Assembly: GCA_937936785.1 (NCBI GenBank)
Contig: CALDDQ010000023.1
Location: forward strand, 1 to 57,341
Direction: 5' to 3'
Source of the DNA: an uncultured Endomicrobiia bacterium
GTDB taxonomy: Bacteria > Elusimicrobiota > Endomicrobiia > DTEH01
Length of the DNA stretch: 57,341 nt
Below are positions 16,435-25,370 of this stretch, in pieces. The notes beneath the pieces were generated by a model. The model was given only the letters and a program-made list of their open reading frames with translations, was not told where the DNA came from and ran no database searches. The first letter of the stretch is position 1; the number at the start of each line of letters is the position of its first letter. The translations under genes were made by a program, and so were the position numbers.

Positions 16435-19191
16435 ATGTTAAAAAAAATTAAAGTTGTAATATTTTTGTTTTTGTTGTCCATAGAACTGTTTTGTAAAATT
16501 AATTATTACGATTTAGGATTTTCTGCTCTGATTTCATCAAATTATGGTGTTTCAGAAGAAATGTTTAAGAAATCGTTTTTGTTAGAAGAGGACAAATCTG
16601 ATGAATCATTGTTTTTGTTAGGGAACACATATTTTTTGGATAAAAATTATGCAGAAGCAAAAAAATGTTATGAAGAATTATTAAAAAATAATAATAGTCA
16701 GTTTTATAAAATTGCTAAGTTTATGTATGCAGAAAGTTGTGTTTATACAAACGATTTTGATAATGCAGAGAAAATATATTCTTCAATAGATTTAAAACAG
16801 ATAGAATATCTCGAACCATATATTTTATACGGTAAAATATATTCTTTATATAGACTTGGCAAATACTCTTCTGTGCTAACAAATATATCTTTTTTTAATA
16901 GTAAGATAAAAGAAAACAAATTTTATGTTAATAAAGATGTTGAAGAACAAATTTTATATTTTTTAGCAGAATCCTGGTATAAAAAAGGATCGTTAAAAAA
17001 TGCTCAACGAGAATTTAATAAATTTTTATCTCTATATAAAGAAAGTGAATATTTGCCATATGTTAATTTACGGTTATCACAAATTTTTTCAGAGCAAAAA
17101 CAGTATTCTAATGCAGAAAATTTTTTAAAAGAACTTTCTTTTGAAAAGTTTAAAGGGAATAGTGAACTTGTTATAAAATATAATTTAAGTAAAATTTTAA
17201 TTAAACAGAAAAAATATGATTTAGCACAAAATGTTTGTCATCAAATTCTTAATAATGGATTTAGTGATAATTTGAGCGATTATGTGAGATTAGATTTAGG
17301 ATATATATTTTTTGAACAAAAAAAATATAATTCTGCAATAAATGTGTTGTCTAAGATAAAATCTAAAGATAGTAAAATTATGATGAATACTGAATACATT
17401 TTAAGTTTATCATATTTTTGTCTAAAAGAATATGACAAATCGTCTAAATTATTATCATATTTTGTTGAAAGATATGGACGAAAATCTAATTTGTATGATG
17501 ATGCGTGTTATTGGTTAGGTTTAAGTTATATGAATGCACAAAAGTATCAAGAATCAATTAATGTATTAAAAGGTTTGGTAGAAAAGAAAAGTTCAATATA
17601 TGCTAACCCATCAGAGTTTTTTATTGCAAAATGTTACATATATATGAAAGAGTTTGAACTTGCAAAAAATATATTTAGCAGATTATTAGATAAAACAAAA
17701 AATGAAGAAATTATAGCAAATATACTTTATGAACTTGGTGAATGTTATAAATTAACCTCTGAATATTCTATTGCAGAACAATATTTTGAAAAACTTGTTT
17801 CAAGAACAGATGAAAAAGGGTTAGATGCAAAACTTTCATTAGCAGATGTTTATTTAAGATCAAAAAGATACGATGAAGCAGAAAAGATTGTTTTGGATAT
17901 TATTAATAGCAAAAAAAATGATTCTAAAATATCTCATGCAAAACTTTTATTATTTATCGTTAAATATAATAGGAAAGAATATAATGTTGCACTAAATATT
18001 GCAGATGAAATATTAAGAACAGATTTTTCAAGACAAGAAAAATATTTTTTGATAAAAAGTTTATCTAATATACACATAAAAAATTATAATTATGATGAAG
18101 CATTAAAATATTTAAAAACACTGGTTGAATTGTCAAACAATTTAGATGATAAATTTTTTGCTGAAATACAAATGTTTAACTTAATATGTGCAAAAAATGA
18201 TACAAAAAATATAATACAAAAAATTTTAGATTTGGAAAAAATTTATTCTGAATCAAAATATAGAACATATTTATATTCCAAGGCAATAAGATATTTTAGT
18301 CTAAAAAATGACAGTCAAAAAGTTATGGAATATTTTGTAAAAATAAAAAATGATGAAAATACTTTAAGATTACTTTCAAGAGAAGATATATTTGAGTTAA
18401 TCAATATAGCTTTAAAGTATGATTTTAATAGAGGGCTATATCTGGCAGAATTAGTTCCAAAACTTTCACAGTTAGACCGTAGGGAAGTTATAGATATTTT
18501 AACTAAGGTTGGCAAGTTATGTCTGGAAAATAAAAATTATATTGCTGGATTAAAATTTGCTGCAATGATTAAACAAGTTTCAACAGATACTGATTCGTTA
18601 TTTTTTTCAGAGTATTTGATAGGAAAAATATATGAATCTATGGGAAAGTATTCTGATGCTAGCAATATTTATAAAAGTATTATAGAAAAATACAATGATT
18701 CCAAGCATATATCAAAAATATATGTGTCAATGATAAGACTTCAGATGAAATTGAATAATTATGACAATGTAAATAAATTTGAAAATATTTTATTAACACT
18801 TTATCCTGATGCTGAAGATACTTATGAATATTTATTTGAAACCGCACAAAAGTTTGAATTAGAAAAAAACTATGAAGAAGCAATAAAACGTTATAGTAGT
18901 GTAATAAATTCTAAAGACATAGAACGTCAATCTATGTCGCAAAAAAGTTTAGCAGATTGTTATTACAACCTTGGTAGGTATAAAGAAGCTTCAGTTGAAT
19001 ATTTAAAAATGGTATATATGTATCCTCAATATAAAAACTTATGTGCTGAAGCACAATATATGGTGGGAGTATGTTGTGAGAAACTTAAGCTTACAGATGA
19101 AGCGAAAAAAGCATATAATAGTTCAAGACAAAATTTTCCTGGCACTTTATGGGCACAAGAAGCAGAACAAAGACTAAAAATATTAAAGTAA
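16435..19191 (+). CDS. Large exported tetratricopeptide repeat protein
   Basis: The protein has 918 residues with a hydrophobic N-terminus (VVIFLFLLSIELFC) that could be a signal peptide or a lipoprotein signal with Cys at residue 20. The rest is an almost continuous TPR solenoid, for example LLGNTYFLDKNYAEAKKCYEE and CYWLGLSYMNAQKYQESINV. Spacing is close to 34-36 residues throughout, with TolA-binding/YbgF-like repeats near the end (AEAQYMVGVCCEKLKLTDEAKKAY). It probably scaffolds protein-protein contacts in the periplasm. The following two genes encode a barrel-like protein and an ExbB/TolQ subunit, so participation in an energy-transducing envelope complex is plausible. The starting ATG has no clear Shine-Dalgarno sequence. 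Confidence 0.8.
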   Translation: MLKKIKVVIFLFLLSIELFCKINYYDLGFSALISSNYGVSEEMFKKSFLLEEDKSDESLFLLGNTYFLDKNYAEAKKCYEELLKNNNSQFYKIAKFMYAESCVYTNDFDNAEKIYSSIDLKQIEYLEPYILYGKIYSLYRLGKYSSVLTNISFFNSKIKENKFYVNKDVEEQILYFLAESWYKKGSLKNAQREFNKFLSLYKESEYLPYVNLRLSQIFSEQKQYSNAENFLKELSFEKFKGNSELVIKYNLSKILIKQKKYDLAQNVCHQILNNGFSDNLSDYVRLDLGYIFFEQKKYNSAINVLSKIKSKDSKIMMNTEYILSLSYFCLKEYDKSSKLLSYFVERYGRKSNLYDDACYWLGLSYMNAQKYQESINVLKGLVEKKSSIYANPSEFFIAKCYIYMKEFELAKNIFSRLLDKTKNEEIIANILYELGECYKLTSEYSIAEQYFEKLVSRTDEKGLDAKLSLADVYLRSKRYDEAEKIVLDIINSKKNDSKISHAKLLLFIVKYNRKEYNVALNIADEILRTDFSRQEKYFLIKSLSNIHIKNYNYDEALKYLKTLVELSNNLDDKFFAEIQMFNLICAKNDTKNIIQKILDLEKIYSESKYRTYLYSKAIRYFSLKNDSQKVMEYFVKIKNDENTLRLLSREDIFELINIALKYDFNRGLYLAELVPKLSQLDRREVIDILTKVGKLCLENKNYIAGLKFAAMIKQVSTDTDSLFFSEYLIGKIYESMGKYSDASNIYKSIIEKYNDSKHISKIYVSMIRLQMKLNNYDNVNKFENILLTLYPDAEDTYEYLFETAQKFELEKNYEEAIKRYSSVINSKDIERQSMSQKSLADCYYNLGRYKEASVEYLKMVYMYPQYKNLCAEAQYMVGVCCEKLKLTDEAKKAYNSSRQNFPGTLWAQEAEQRLKILK

Positions 19192-19201
19192 TCAATGAAT
19201 T

Positions 19202-20638
19202 GTGAAAATAAAATTTGTTATTATCACTATTTTATTTGTTCCAAACATAATATATTTGTTAGAGAAAAATTTTGAAGAAGAACAACCTTTATATTTAGAA
19301 TTTTATCCACAACCAAAAATTATTGAAATACCTGTCATTGACTATGAAACTATTGAAGTTCCGTATAAAAAATATATCTCTGCAGAAATTAAAAAAAAAG
19401 AGTTATTAGATAAAGTTTATATTTCTAGTTCCACAGAAAAGATTATTTCAAAATCATTTTTTTGGGAAAAAAGTTATAGTTTTTTTGTAGAAACAGACAA
19501 AATCGTTCCTTCAGAAATATTTAAATTAAAAACACAAAATAGTTCAAAAAAAATTGAACAAAACAAAAATTATAATTATGTTGACATAAATCTGTTATAT
19601 AATAAAGTATTTGACAAACATATAGCAGGTTTTAAGTCAGAATTTTATTCAAAAAATTTTAATAATAGTTTAGAACAATATAGCATTTTTTTTAACTTTT
19701 TAAAAAATTATTTTAAAAACATATGTTTTTCTTACGAACCGGAAATTTTTTATATAAATAGTTCTGATGAGAATTTTATTTTTTATTTTATTTGGAATGG
19801 TTTAAATGTTAGTTATGTACCAAGTCATAATTACTTGTTTTCATTATATATTGTACCAGTAAATATAAATAATTCTTTTTTAAATTATTACATACTAAAA
19901 ACAATAATAAAAAACTATTTTTGGTATGATTTTAAAACAGAATTATCTTTAAGTGTTAATGACAAAACACAAGATGTATATTTTGAAACAGATTTAGAAC
20001 AAAAAATAGGATTGTTAAAAATAGAGTTAAATATGAACAAGAAATATTATTATAGTTATTTAAAAGAATATTTTATAAAGTTGCCCTATGTAAATTTTAA
20101 AAATTATAATGTTATAATACCTGATAGAAATGAATATTATGTTAAAACAACATTTGGTAACACAAATTCTAACCTTTATTTTGGATATAATAAAATAAAA
20201 TATGATTATTTCCCTACCTATAAATATGAAGGTACAACTGTAGTTGCGTACAATGAAATAGATGTTGAATATCCATTATACACGCTTGGGTTAAAAACTA
20301 AAAATAAAAATATTATTTTTACATATGAAATTAATTCTACTGCTGATAAAGAGGAGATATTGTTTATTCCTCAACAACAACAAAATATAATTCTTGAAAT
20401 AAAATTTTCAAAATTGCATATAAAAAATCTTATAGCAATAAAAAATAGAATGTATACAAATAAAAACAAAATGTTTTTGAATGATAATTTTGTGTACAAA
20501 ACTGATATAAGTTTTTTGTTAAGAGATGAAATAATGATAAATATTTTGTATACATTACCAATTTATGGAAAAAATTATTTACAACCCGGGATATATTTAG
20601 AACCAGAGGTTATGTTTGGCATGAAAATTTCGTTTTGA
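19202..20638 (+). CDS. Exported protein of unknown function, probably outer-membrane beta-barrel
   Basis: The protein has 478 residues starting at GTG 19202; I do not recognise a family. It has an N-terminal hydrophobic segment (~1-19). Residues 20-150 are charged and low in structure signals. From ~150 to the end there are many alternating hydrophobic/polar, aromatic-rich strands (YLFSLYIVPVNINN, SNLYFGYNKIKYDYFPTY). The final residues FGMKISF put Phe at the C-terminus, as in outer-membrane barrels. It lies 10 nt after the TPR gene and 30 nt before exbB/tolQ, so the three probably form one operon. A role as the outer-membrane partner of an ExbB-driven complex is only an inference. Confidence 0.55.
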   Translation: MKIKFVIITILFVPNIIYLLEKNFEEEQPLYLEFYPQPKIIEIPVIDYETIEVPYKKYISAEIKKKELLDKVYISSSTEKIISKSFFWEKSYSFFVETDKIVPSEIFKLKTQNSSKKIEQNKNYNYVDINLLYNKVFDKHIAGFKSEFYSKNFNNSLEQYSIFFNFLKNYFKNICFSYEPEIFYINSSDENFIFYFIWNGLNVSYVPSHNYLFSLYIVPVNINNSFLNYYILKTIIKNYFWYDFKTELSLSVNDKTQDVYFETDLEQKIGLLKIELNMNKKYYYSYLKEYFIKLPYVNFKNYNVIIPDRNEYYVKTTFGNTNSNLYFGYNKIKYDYFPTYKYEGTTVVAYNEIDVEYPLYTLGLKTKNKNIIFTYEINSTADKEEILFIPQQQQNIILEIKFSKLHIKNLIAIKNRMYTNKNKMFLNDNFVYKTDISFLLRDEIMINILYTLPIYGKNYLQPGIYLEPEVMFGMKISF

Positions 20639-20668
20639 ACAAAAAAGTTTTAATAAGGAGCCATTTTT

Positions 20669-21259
20669 ATGTTTGAATATTTTATAAAAGGTGGACCTGT
20701 GATGTGGCCATTGTTAGTTTGTTCTTTAGTGTCTTTAACAATAATAATTGAAAGGTTTATTTTTTTTAATAGTATAAAAGTTAATCACAGTTTAATACAA
20801 AAGTTTTTAGAATTGTTATCTAAAGGAGATATTTCTACAGCTTTTAAGATATTAGAAAAAATTTATACTCCATTTAAAGAGATATTTGAATCTGGAATAA
20901 AAAACTTAAATTCTCCATCAATAGAAACTATATTACAAGATACTGCAGAACAACAGATCCCAAAACTAGAAAAATATTTAACAATTTTAGCTTCAATAGC
21001 ATCGATTTCTACCTTGTTAGGTTTCTTAGGCACAGTTACTGGAATGATTAAAGCGTTTGAATCTATTGCAGCAGCAGGTACAGCTTCTCCTCAGATAGTT
21101 TCAAAAGGTATTGCGGAAGCTTTAACAACTACCGCAGCAGGACTTTTTATTGCAATACCTACAATAATATTTTACAATTATTTTAATTATAAAGTAGACA
21201 AATATGTTCATTCTATGGAACATTATATAAAAGAAATTTTAGACATTAGGAGAAAATAA
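20669..21259 (+). CDS. MotA/TolQ/ExbB proton channel family protein
   Basis: The protein has 196 residues, preceded by a good AAGGAG site. Three membrane helices are visible: residues ~8-28 (MWPLLVCSLVSLTIIIERF, with the conserved Glu-Arg), ~108-130 (LTILASIASISTLLGFLGTV followed by TGMIKAFE) and ~148-172 (ALTTTAAGLFIAIPTIIFYNY). These are the TolQ/ExbB signature segments, including the Thr residues of the proton path. The partner ExbD/TolR, normally the next gene, is missing here: the following gene, overlapping by one base, is an amidohydrolase. The protein may use an ExbD encoded elsewhere. The upstream TPR and barrel genes suggest an envelope complex. Confidence 0.92.
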   Translation: MFEYFIKGGPVMWPLLVCSLVSLTIIIERFIFFNSIKVNHSLIQKFLELLSKGDISTAFKILEKIYTPFKEIFESGIKNLNSPSIETILQDTAEQQIPKLEKYLTILASIASISTLLGFLGTVTGMIKAFESIAAAGTASPQIVSKGIAEALTTTAAGLFIAIPTIIFYNYFNYKVDKYVHSMEHYIKEILDIRRK

Positions 21260-22653
21260 TGAACCATGTTTCAGAAAAAAAACTTTTAATAAAAGATGCA
21301 TATTTAATTGCAACCATGGATGATAAAAATACCAAATATGATGGAGGTTATATTATTATTTCTGGGAACAAGATAGAACAAGTAGGGAAAGTATTACCTA
21401 AAGATATTGATTTAAAAAATTATGATGTAATAGATGCTAAAAACTGTGTGGTATTACCAGGTTTTATAAATACACATCATCATTTATATCAAACATTAAC
21501 TCGTTGTTTAAAGAAATCTCAAGACAAAGAATTATTTGATTGGTTATTATATCTATACGACATCTGGGGAAAATTTTTAAATCCTCAGACAGTTAGGTAT
21601 TCTACATTATTAGGTTGTGGAGAACTTTTGTTAACAGGATGTACGACTTGTGTAGATATGTTTTATGTATTTCCTTTTGACCAACCAAAAGATTTGTTAG
21701 ATTATGAAATTGAATCTGCAAAAGAAGTTGGGATACGGTTTGTATCTTGTAGAGGATCGATGTCTCGTGGTCGTGCTCAAGGTGGTTTACCACCGGATAA
21801 TTTAGTTCAAAAAGAAAATGAAATTATAAAAGATTATTTGCGTGTTGTTGATAAATATCATGATGGAAAAGATTTTTCAATGACACAAATAGTATTAGCT
21901 CCGTGTTCGCCATTTTCAGTTACTGAAGAGTTATTAACTCAAACCGCTCAACTTGCAAAAGAAAAAAAGTTGTTATGTCATACACATTTGGCTGAAACAA
22001 AAGATGAGGAAAAATATTGTATAGAAAACTTTTGTTTACGTCCGTTGGAATATTTAGAAAAATGTGGTTGGTTGAATGAAAGAAGTTTTTTTGCACATAG
22101 TATATATTTAAATGATGACGAGATTAAAAAAATTGCAGAATTTGGTTCTGGTATTTCACATTGTCCTACATCAAATTTACGACTTGGGTCAGGAATTATG
22201 AGATTGAAATATATGAAAGATGCAGGTGTGAATATAAGTTTAGCAGTAGACGGTTCGGCAAGTAATGATACTTCAAATATGTTAGCAGAATTAAGACAAT
22301 GTTTACTAATTCACAAATATTATTCTGGTCCAAGTTCTATTTCTGCTGAGGACATATTTTGGATAGCTACACGTGGTGGTGCAAAAGTTTTACATCGGGA
22401 TGATATTGGTTATATTTCAGAGGGTAAAGCAGCAGATATTGTAATGTTTAATATAAACAGATTAGGTTATATTGGATCTCTTGAAGATCCATTATCTGCG
22501 TTGTTATATTGTGGAGATTCACAAATTGCGCATATGGTTATAGTTAATGGTAAAATAGTGGTAAAAGAAGGTAAATTGGTTAATGTTGATGAAGAAAAAA
22601 TGTTTTACGAATATTTGTTAAAGTATAAGGATATTACAAATTATAGAAATTAA
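21259..22653 (+). CDS. Amidohydrolase, 8-oxoguanine deaminase / ATZ-TRZ-like family
   Basis: The protein has 464 residues and is cytoplasmic. Metal and active-site motifs of cytosine-deaminase-like amidohydrolases are present: FINTHHHLYQTLTR, LCHTHLAET, FFAHSIYL with HCPTSNLRLGSG, and the late Asp in AVDGSASNDTSNML. The Cys-Thr-Thr-Cys-Val-Asp-Met-Phe segment and RPLEYLEKCGWLNE are characteristic of 8-oxoguanine deaminases, which convert 8-oxoguanine to urate. Related enzymes act on other purines or triazines, so substrate assignment is moderate. It overlaps the stop of the ExbB-like gene by one base. A second related amidohydrolase lies at 27286, which suggests purine breakdown in this stretch. 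Confidence 0.8.
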   Translation: MNHVSEKKLLIKDAYLIATMDDKNTKYDGGYIIISGNKIEQVGKVLPKDIDLKNYDVIDAKNCVVLPGFINTHHHLYQTLTRCLKKSQDKELFDWLLYLYDIWGKFLNPQTVRYSTLLGCGELLLTGCTTCVDMFYVFPFDQPKDLLDYEIESAKEVGIRFVSCRGSMSRGRAQGGLPPDNLVQKENEIIKDYLRVVDKYHDGKDFSMTQIVLAPCSPFSVTEELLTQTAQLAKEKKLLCHTHLAETKDEEKYCIENFCLRPLEYLEKCGWLNERSFFAHSIYLNDDEIKKIAEFGSGISHCPTSNLRLGSGIMRLKYMKDAGVNISLAVDGSASNDTSNMLAELRQCLLIHKYYSGPSSISAEDIFWIATRGGAKVLHRDDIGYISEGKAADIVMFNINRLGYIGSLEDPLSALLYCGDSQIAHMVIVNGKIVVKEGKLVNVDEEKMFYEYLLKYKDITNYRN

Positions 22654-22678
22654 ATTTTTGTAAGTTTTTTAGAATTTT

Positions 22679-23404
22679 ATGTTGGATGTTTATGATATTA
22701 TATCTGAAGATGAAGATTTTTTGTTTATTAATAAACGAGCAGGGATTCTTTCTATTCCAGACAGGTTTAACCAAGAAAAGTTAAATCTTTATTCCATATT
22801 AAAACAAAAATATGAGCAAATATATGTAACACATCGTTTAGATAAAGATACTAGTGGGATAATATGTTTTGCAAAAAACAAAGATGCACATCGTAATATG
22901 TGTTTACTTTTTGAAAACCGTAAAATAAAAAAAACATATTTAGCATTAGTAAAAGGTCAGATGCAAAAATATAGTGGGATAATAAATGTTTCAATTGAAG
23001 AAAATAAAAATAATTCCGGGAAAATGAAAACATATTTTTTAGGCAAAAAATCTATAACAGAATATAAAGTGATTGAGATGTTTAAAGATTATACTTATGT
23101 TGAAGTAAATCCTAAAACAGGACGAACACATCAAATAAGAATACATTTTTTACATATTGGTCATCCACTGGCAGTTGATCCTATTTATGGAACTGATTCA
23201 GGAATATTTCTTTCAGACATAAAACCTGGATACAAAGTTTCTGGCAAAGAAAAACCTTTAATGAACCGTTTAACATTGCATTCTTACAAAATAGAATTTT
23301 TTGATTATAAAAAAGATAAAGAAATAAAAATTATAGCACCTTTACCAAAAGATTTTGAGATTACGTTAAAACAGTTAAGAAAGTATGGCAGTATTAAAAA
23401 TTAA
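22679..23404 (+). CDS. RluA/RluD-family RNA pseudouridine synthase
   Basis: The protein has 241 residues. The catalytic motif THRLDKDTSGIICFAKN contains the essential Asp (HRLDKDTSG). It is followed by KTYLALVKG and the late signature PKTGRTHQIRIHFLHIGHPL, both diagnostic of the RluA family. No N-terminal S4 domain is present, as in RluA/RluC-like short members. It modifies uridines in rRNA or tRNA; the target site cannot be told from sequence. It sits 25 nt after the deaminase gene with no Shine-Dalgarno sequence (TTTTATG context) and leads into a short run of close genes. Confidence 0.92.
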   Translation: MLDVYDIISEDEDFLFINKRAGILSIPDRFNQEKLNLYSILKQKYEQIYVTHRLDKDTSGIICFAKNKDAHRNMCLLFENRKIKKTYLALVKGQMQKYSGIINVSIEENKNNSGKMKTYFLGKKSITEYKVIEMFKDYTYVEVNPKTGRTHQIRIHFLHIGHPLAVDPIYGTDSGIFLSDIKPGYKVSGKEKPLMNRLTLHSYKIEFFDYKKDKEIKIIAPLPKDFEITLKQLRKYGSIKN

Positions 23405-23422
23405 AATTTTGGGACAATATTT

Positions 23423-23929
23423 ATGGAATATTTAAAATATATAATTTCTAATAAACATATTCATATTAAAGAAAAGATGTTGTTTTATAAAGATGTTGTA
23501 TCTTTAGTTTATAGCAAAGATTTTGATAAAAAGGTAGAACCTATATTTGAATTTTTTATAAAAAAAATTTTGCCACATTTTAAGATAGAAGAACTAATTT
23601 TTCTTTCAATAGAAAAATATTTAACAGTTAAAGAACAAAAAATTGTAAAAAAAATTATTGATGAACATATTATTGTCCTAAAGCAGTTAAATGAACTAAA
23701 AGATTTTGTTTTAGAGAAAGATATGAAAAGTTTGAAAATAAAAGAAATGTTTAAAACTAAGTTTAAAAAGATTGTTAATATTATTTTCAAACATACCGAA
23801 TTAGAAGATAAAAAACTTTTCCCAATTTATAAAAAATATGTTGGTGAAAATGTAATTAATAAAATTTTAAAAAGTAGCCAACTTAAACCTTATGTAAAAG
23901 AAGAATTAAAAAAGGAGTTAGGGTTATGA
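23423..23929 (+). CDS. Hemerythrin-like HHE domain protein
   Basis: The protein has 168 residues and is all helical. Spaced His/Glu/Asp ligands match the non-haem di-iron HHE pattern: His in the first helix (KHIHIKEKMLF), HFKIEE (HxxxE), IDEHIIVLKQL and KHTELEDKKLFP (H-x4-D). Such domains bind oxygen, nitric oxide or act in iron-sulphur repair (compare RIC/YtfE), but this protein lacks the Cys-rich ScdA N-terminal motif. The last four bases overlap the start of the next gene. Ligand assignment is by pattern only, so an alternative inactive four-helix bundle is possible. Confidence 0.68.
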   Translation: MEYLKYIISNKHIHIKEKMLFYKDVVSLVYSKDFDKKVEPIFEFFIKKILPHFKIEELIFLSIEKYLTVKEQKIVKKIIDEHIIVLKQLNELKDFVLEKDMKSLKIKEMFKTKFKKIVNIIFKHTELEDKKLFPIYKKYVGENVINKILKSSQLKPYVKEELKKELGL

Positions 23930-24411
23930 TAAAAGTAAAATTAGCAGATCTTATTTTTGATGAAATTGCACAGATGGGAATAATTTTGTTAGAAGATATA
24001 AATAACAAAAAAGTTTTACCTATATGGATAGGAATTTTTGAAGCACAATCAATTTTGTTTAAATTACAAAATATGTATTTTCCACGACCACTTACACATG
24101 ATTTGATAAAAAATTCAATTGAACTATTAGGTGGCAAGGTAGAATCTGTGATAATTTCTGCTATAAAGGATAATACCTTTTATGCACAAATAAATATAAA
24201 AAAGAATGACCAAGTATTAGTTTTAGATAGTAGACCATCAGATGCAGTTGCGCTGGCTATAAGAACAGATTCGCCAATATATGTTAGTGAAGATATAATG
24301 AATGTTTCTTCAAAAACAAAAGAGGAATTTACAAAAGAACAAAAAGATAAATTATATAAACAATTATTAGAATTTTCTGATGCAGAAAATGATTCAAAAT
24401 TAAAACATTAA
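23926..24411 (+). CDS. Bifunctional nuclease (BFN/DUF151) domain protein
   Basis: The protein has 161 residues. The BFN family features are clear: a KKVLPIWIGIFEAQSI segment, RPLTHDLIKNSIELLGGKV, and the signature LDSRPSDAVALAIRTDSPIY. BFN-domain proteins were described as RNase/DNase enzymes in plants and are widespread in bacteria with poorly known function. The gene is translationally coupled to the HHE protein (ATGA overlap at 23926-23929). The radical SAM gene starts 4 nt after its stop. Confidence 0.9.
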   Translation: MIKVKLADLIFDEIAQMGIILLEDINNKKVLPIWIGIFEAQSILFKLQNMYFPRPLTHDLIKNSIELLGGKVESVIISAIKDNTFYAQINIKKNDQVLVLDSRPSDAVALAIRTDSPIYVSEDIMNVSSKTKEEFTKEQKDKLYKQLLEFSDAENDSKLKH

Positions 24412-24414
24412 ACT

Positions 24415-25353
24415 ATGAAACCGAATTTTCATATTCAGTGGCATATAACAGAAAAATGTAATTTAAATTGTTTACATTGTTACAAAGAACCTTTTCGTAG
24501 AGAGCTTGCAATAGATAAATTAAAACTTGTCGCAGACAATATAATAAATTTTGTTAAAAAAAAAGGGTTTGTTTTAACATTAACTGTTACAGGTGGTGAA
24601 CCTTTTTTAAAAGATGAGGTATATAATTTGACAAAATATTTGAATTGTTTTAGCGAGATAAAAGAAATGAATTTTATTTCTAATGGCACAGTTTTGCCAA
24701 AAGAAAATTTTGTTATTATGAAAAAAATGAACAAATATTATGTTTCATTAGAAAGCTGGGATAAAGAAAACAATGATATTATAAGGGGAAAAAATGTGTT
24801 TGAAAAAGTGTTAAACAATATTAATATTTTGAAACAAAAAGGTTATAATATAGGAATAATGTTAACTTTAATGAATACAAACATAAAATTTTTAACTTCA
24901 AATTTTGACAAATTATACAAAATGTTAGAAAAATATCAAATCGATGAAATAATTTTTGAACGATTTGTTGCTGTAGGTAATGCTAAAAACAAAATCTATG
25001 AAGTTGTAGAAAATGATAATTTGTTAAAATTTTATAGCTCATTATCTGAATACTTTAAACTTGATTATAACGAAATAAAAGATTATAAAGCTTTAAAGAT
25101 AACTTTTTTGTATAAAGATGGTGATATAGTAGACAGTAGTATATATGGTGCTCAATGTACTTCTGGAAAAGATGGTGTTGCAATATTATGTGATGGGACG
25201 GTATATCCTTGTCGTAGATTGGATATTCCTTTAGGCAATTTGTTAAAAGACGAGCTTGAAAATTTAGTTCCTTGTGAGACAATTTTTAAAACAATACAAA
25301 ACAAAGATTTGTTTAATTGTTATGCAATGACAAAAAGTTTGAATAAAAATTAA
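24415..25353 (+). CDS. Radical SAM protein with short SPASM-like C-terminus
   Basis: The protein has 312 residues. The radical SAM cluster motif EKCNLNCLHCYKEP (CxxxCxxC) is near residue 15, followed by the LTVTGGEPFL (GGE) SAM-binding segment and SNGTVLP. The C-terminal part has an auxiliary-cluster-like layout, CTSGKDGVAILCDGTVYPCR then LGNLLKDE, as in SPASM/Twitch proteins. After that only one more Cys (NCYAMTK) occurs before the end, so the full set of SPASM cysteines is missing and a Twitch-like single auxiliary cluster is more likely. Members modify peptides or cofactors; no precursor peptide gene is visible nearby. The substrate is unknown. Confidence 0.85.
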   Translation: MKPNFHIQWHITEKCNLNCLHCYKEPFRRELAIDKLKLVADNIINFVKKKGFVLTLTVTGGEPFLKDEVYNLTKYLNCFSEIKEMNFISNGTVLPKENFVIMKKMNKYYVSLESWDKENNDIIRGKNVFEKVLNNINILKQKGYNIGIMLTLMNTNIKFLTSNFDKLYKMLEKYQIDEIIFERFVAVGNAKNKIYEVVENDNLLKFYSSLSEYFKLDYNEIKDYKALKITFLYKDGDIVDSSIYGAQCTSGKDGVAILCDGTVYPCRRLDIPLGNLLKDELENLVPCETIFKTIQNKDLFNCYAMTKSLNKN

Positions 25354-25370
25354 ACAAAGGGAGAAAAAAT

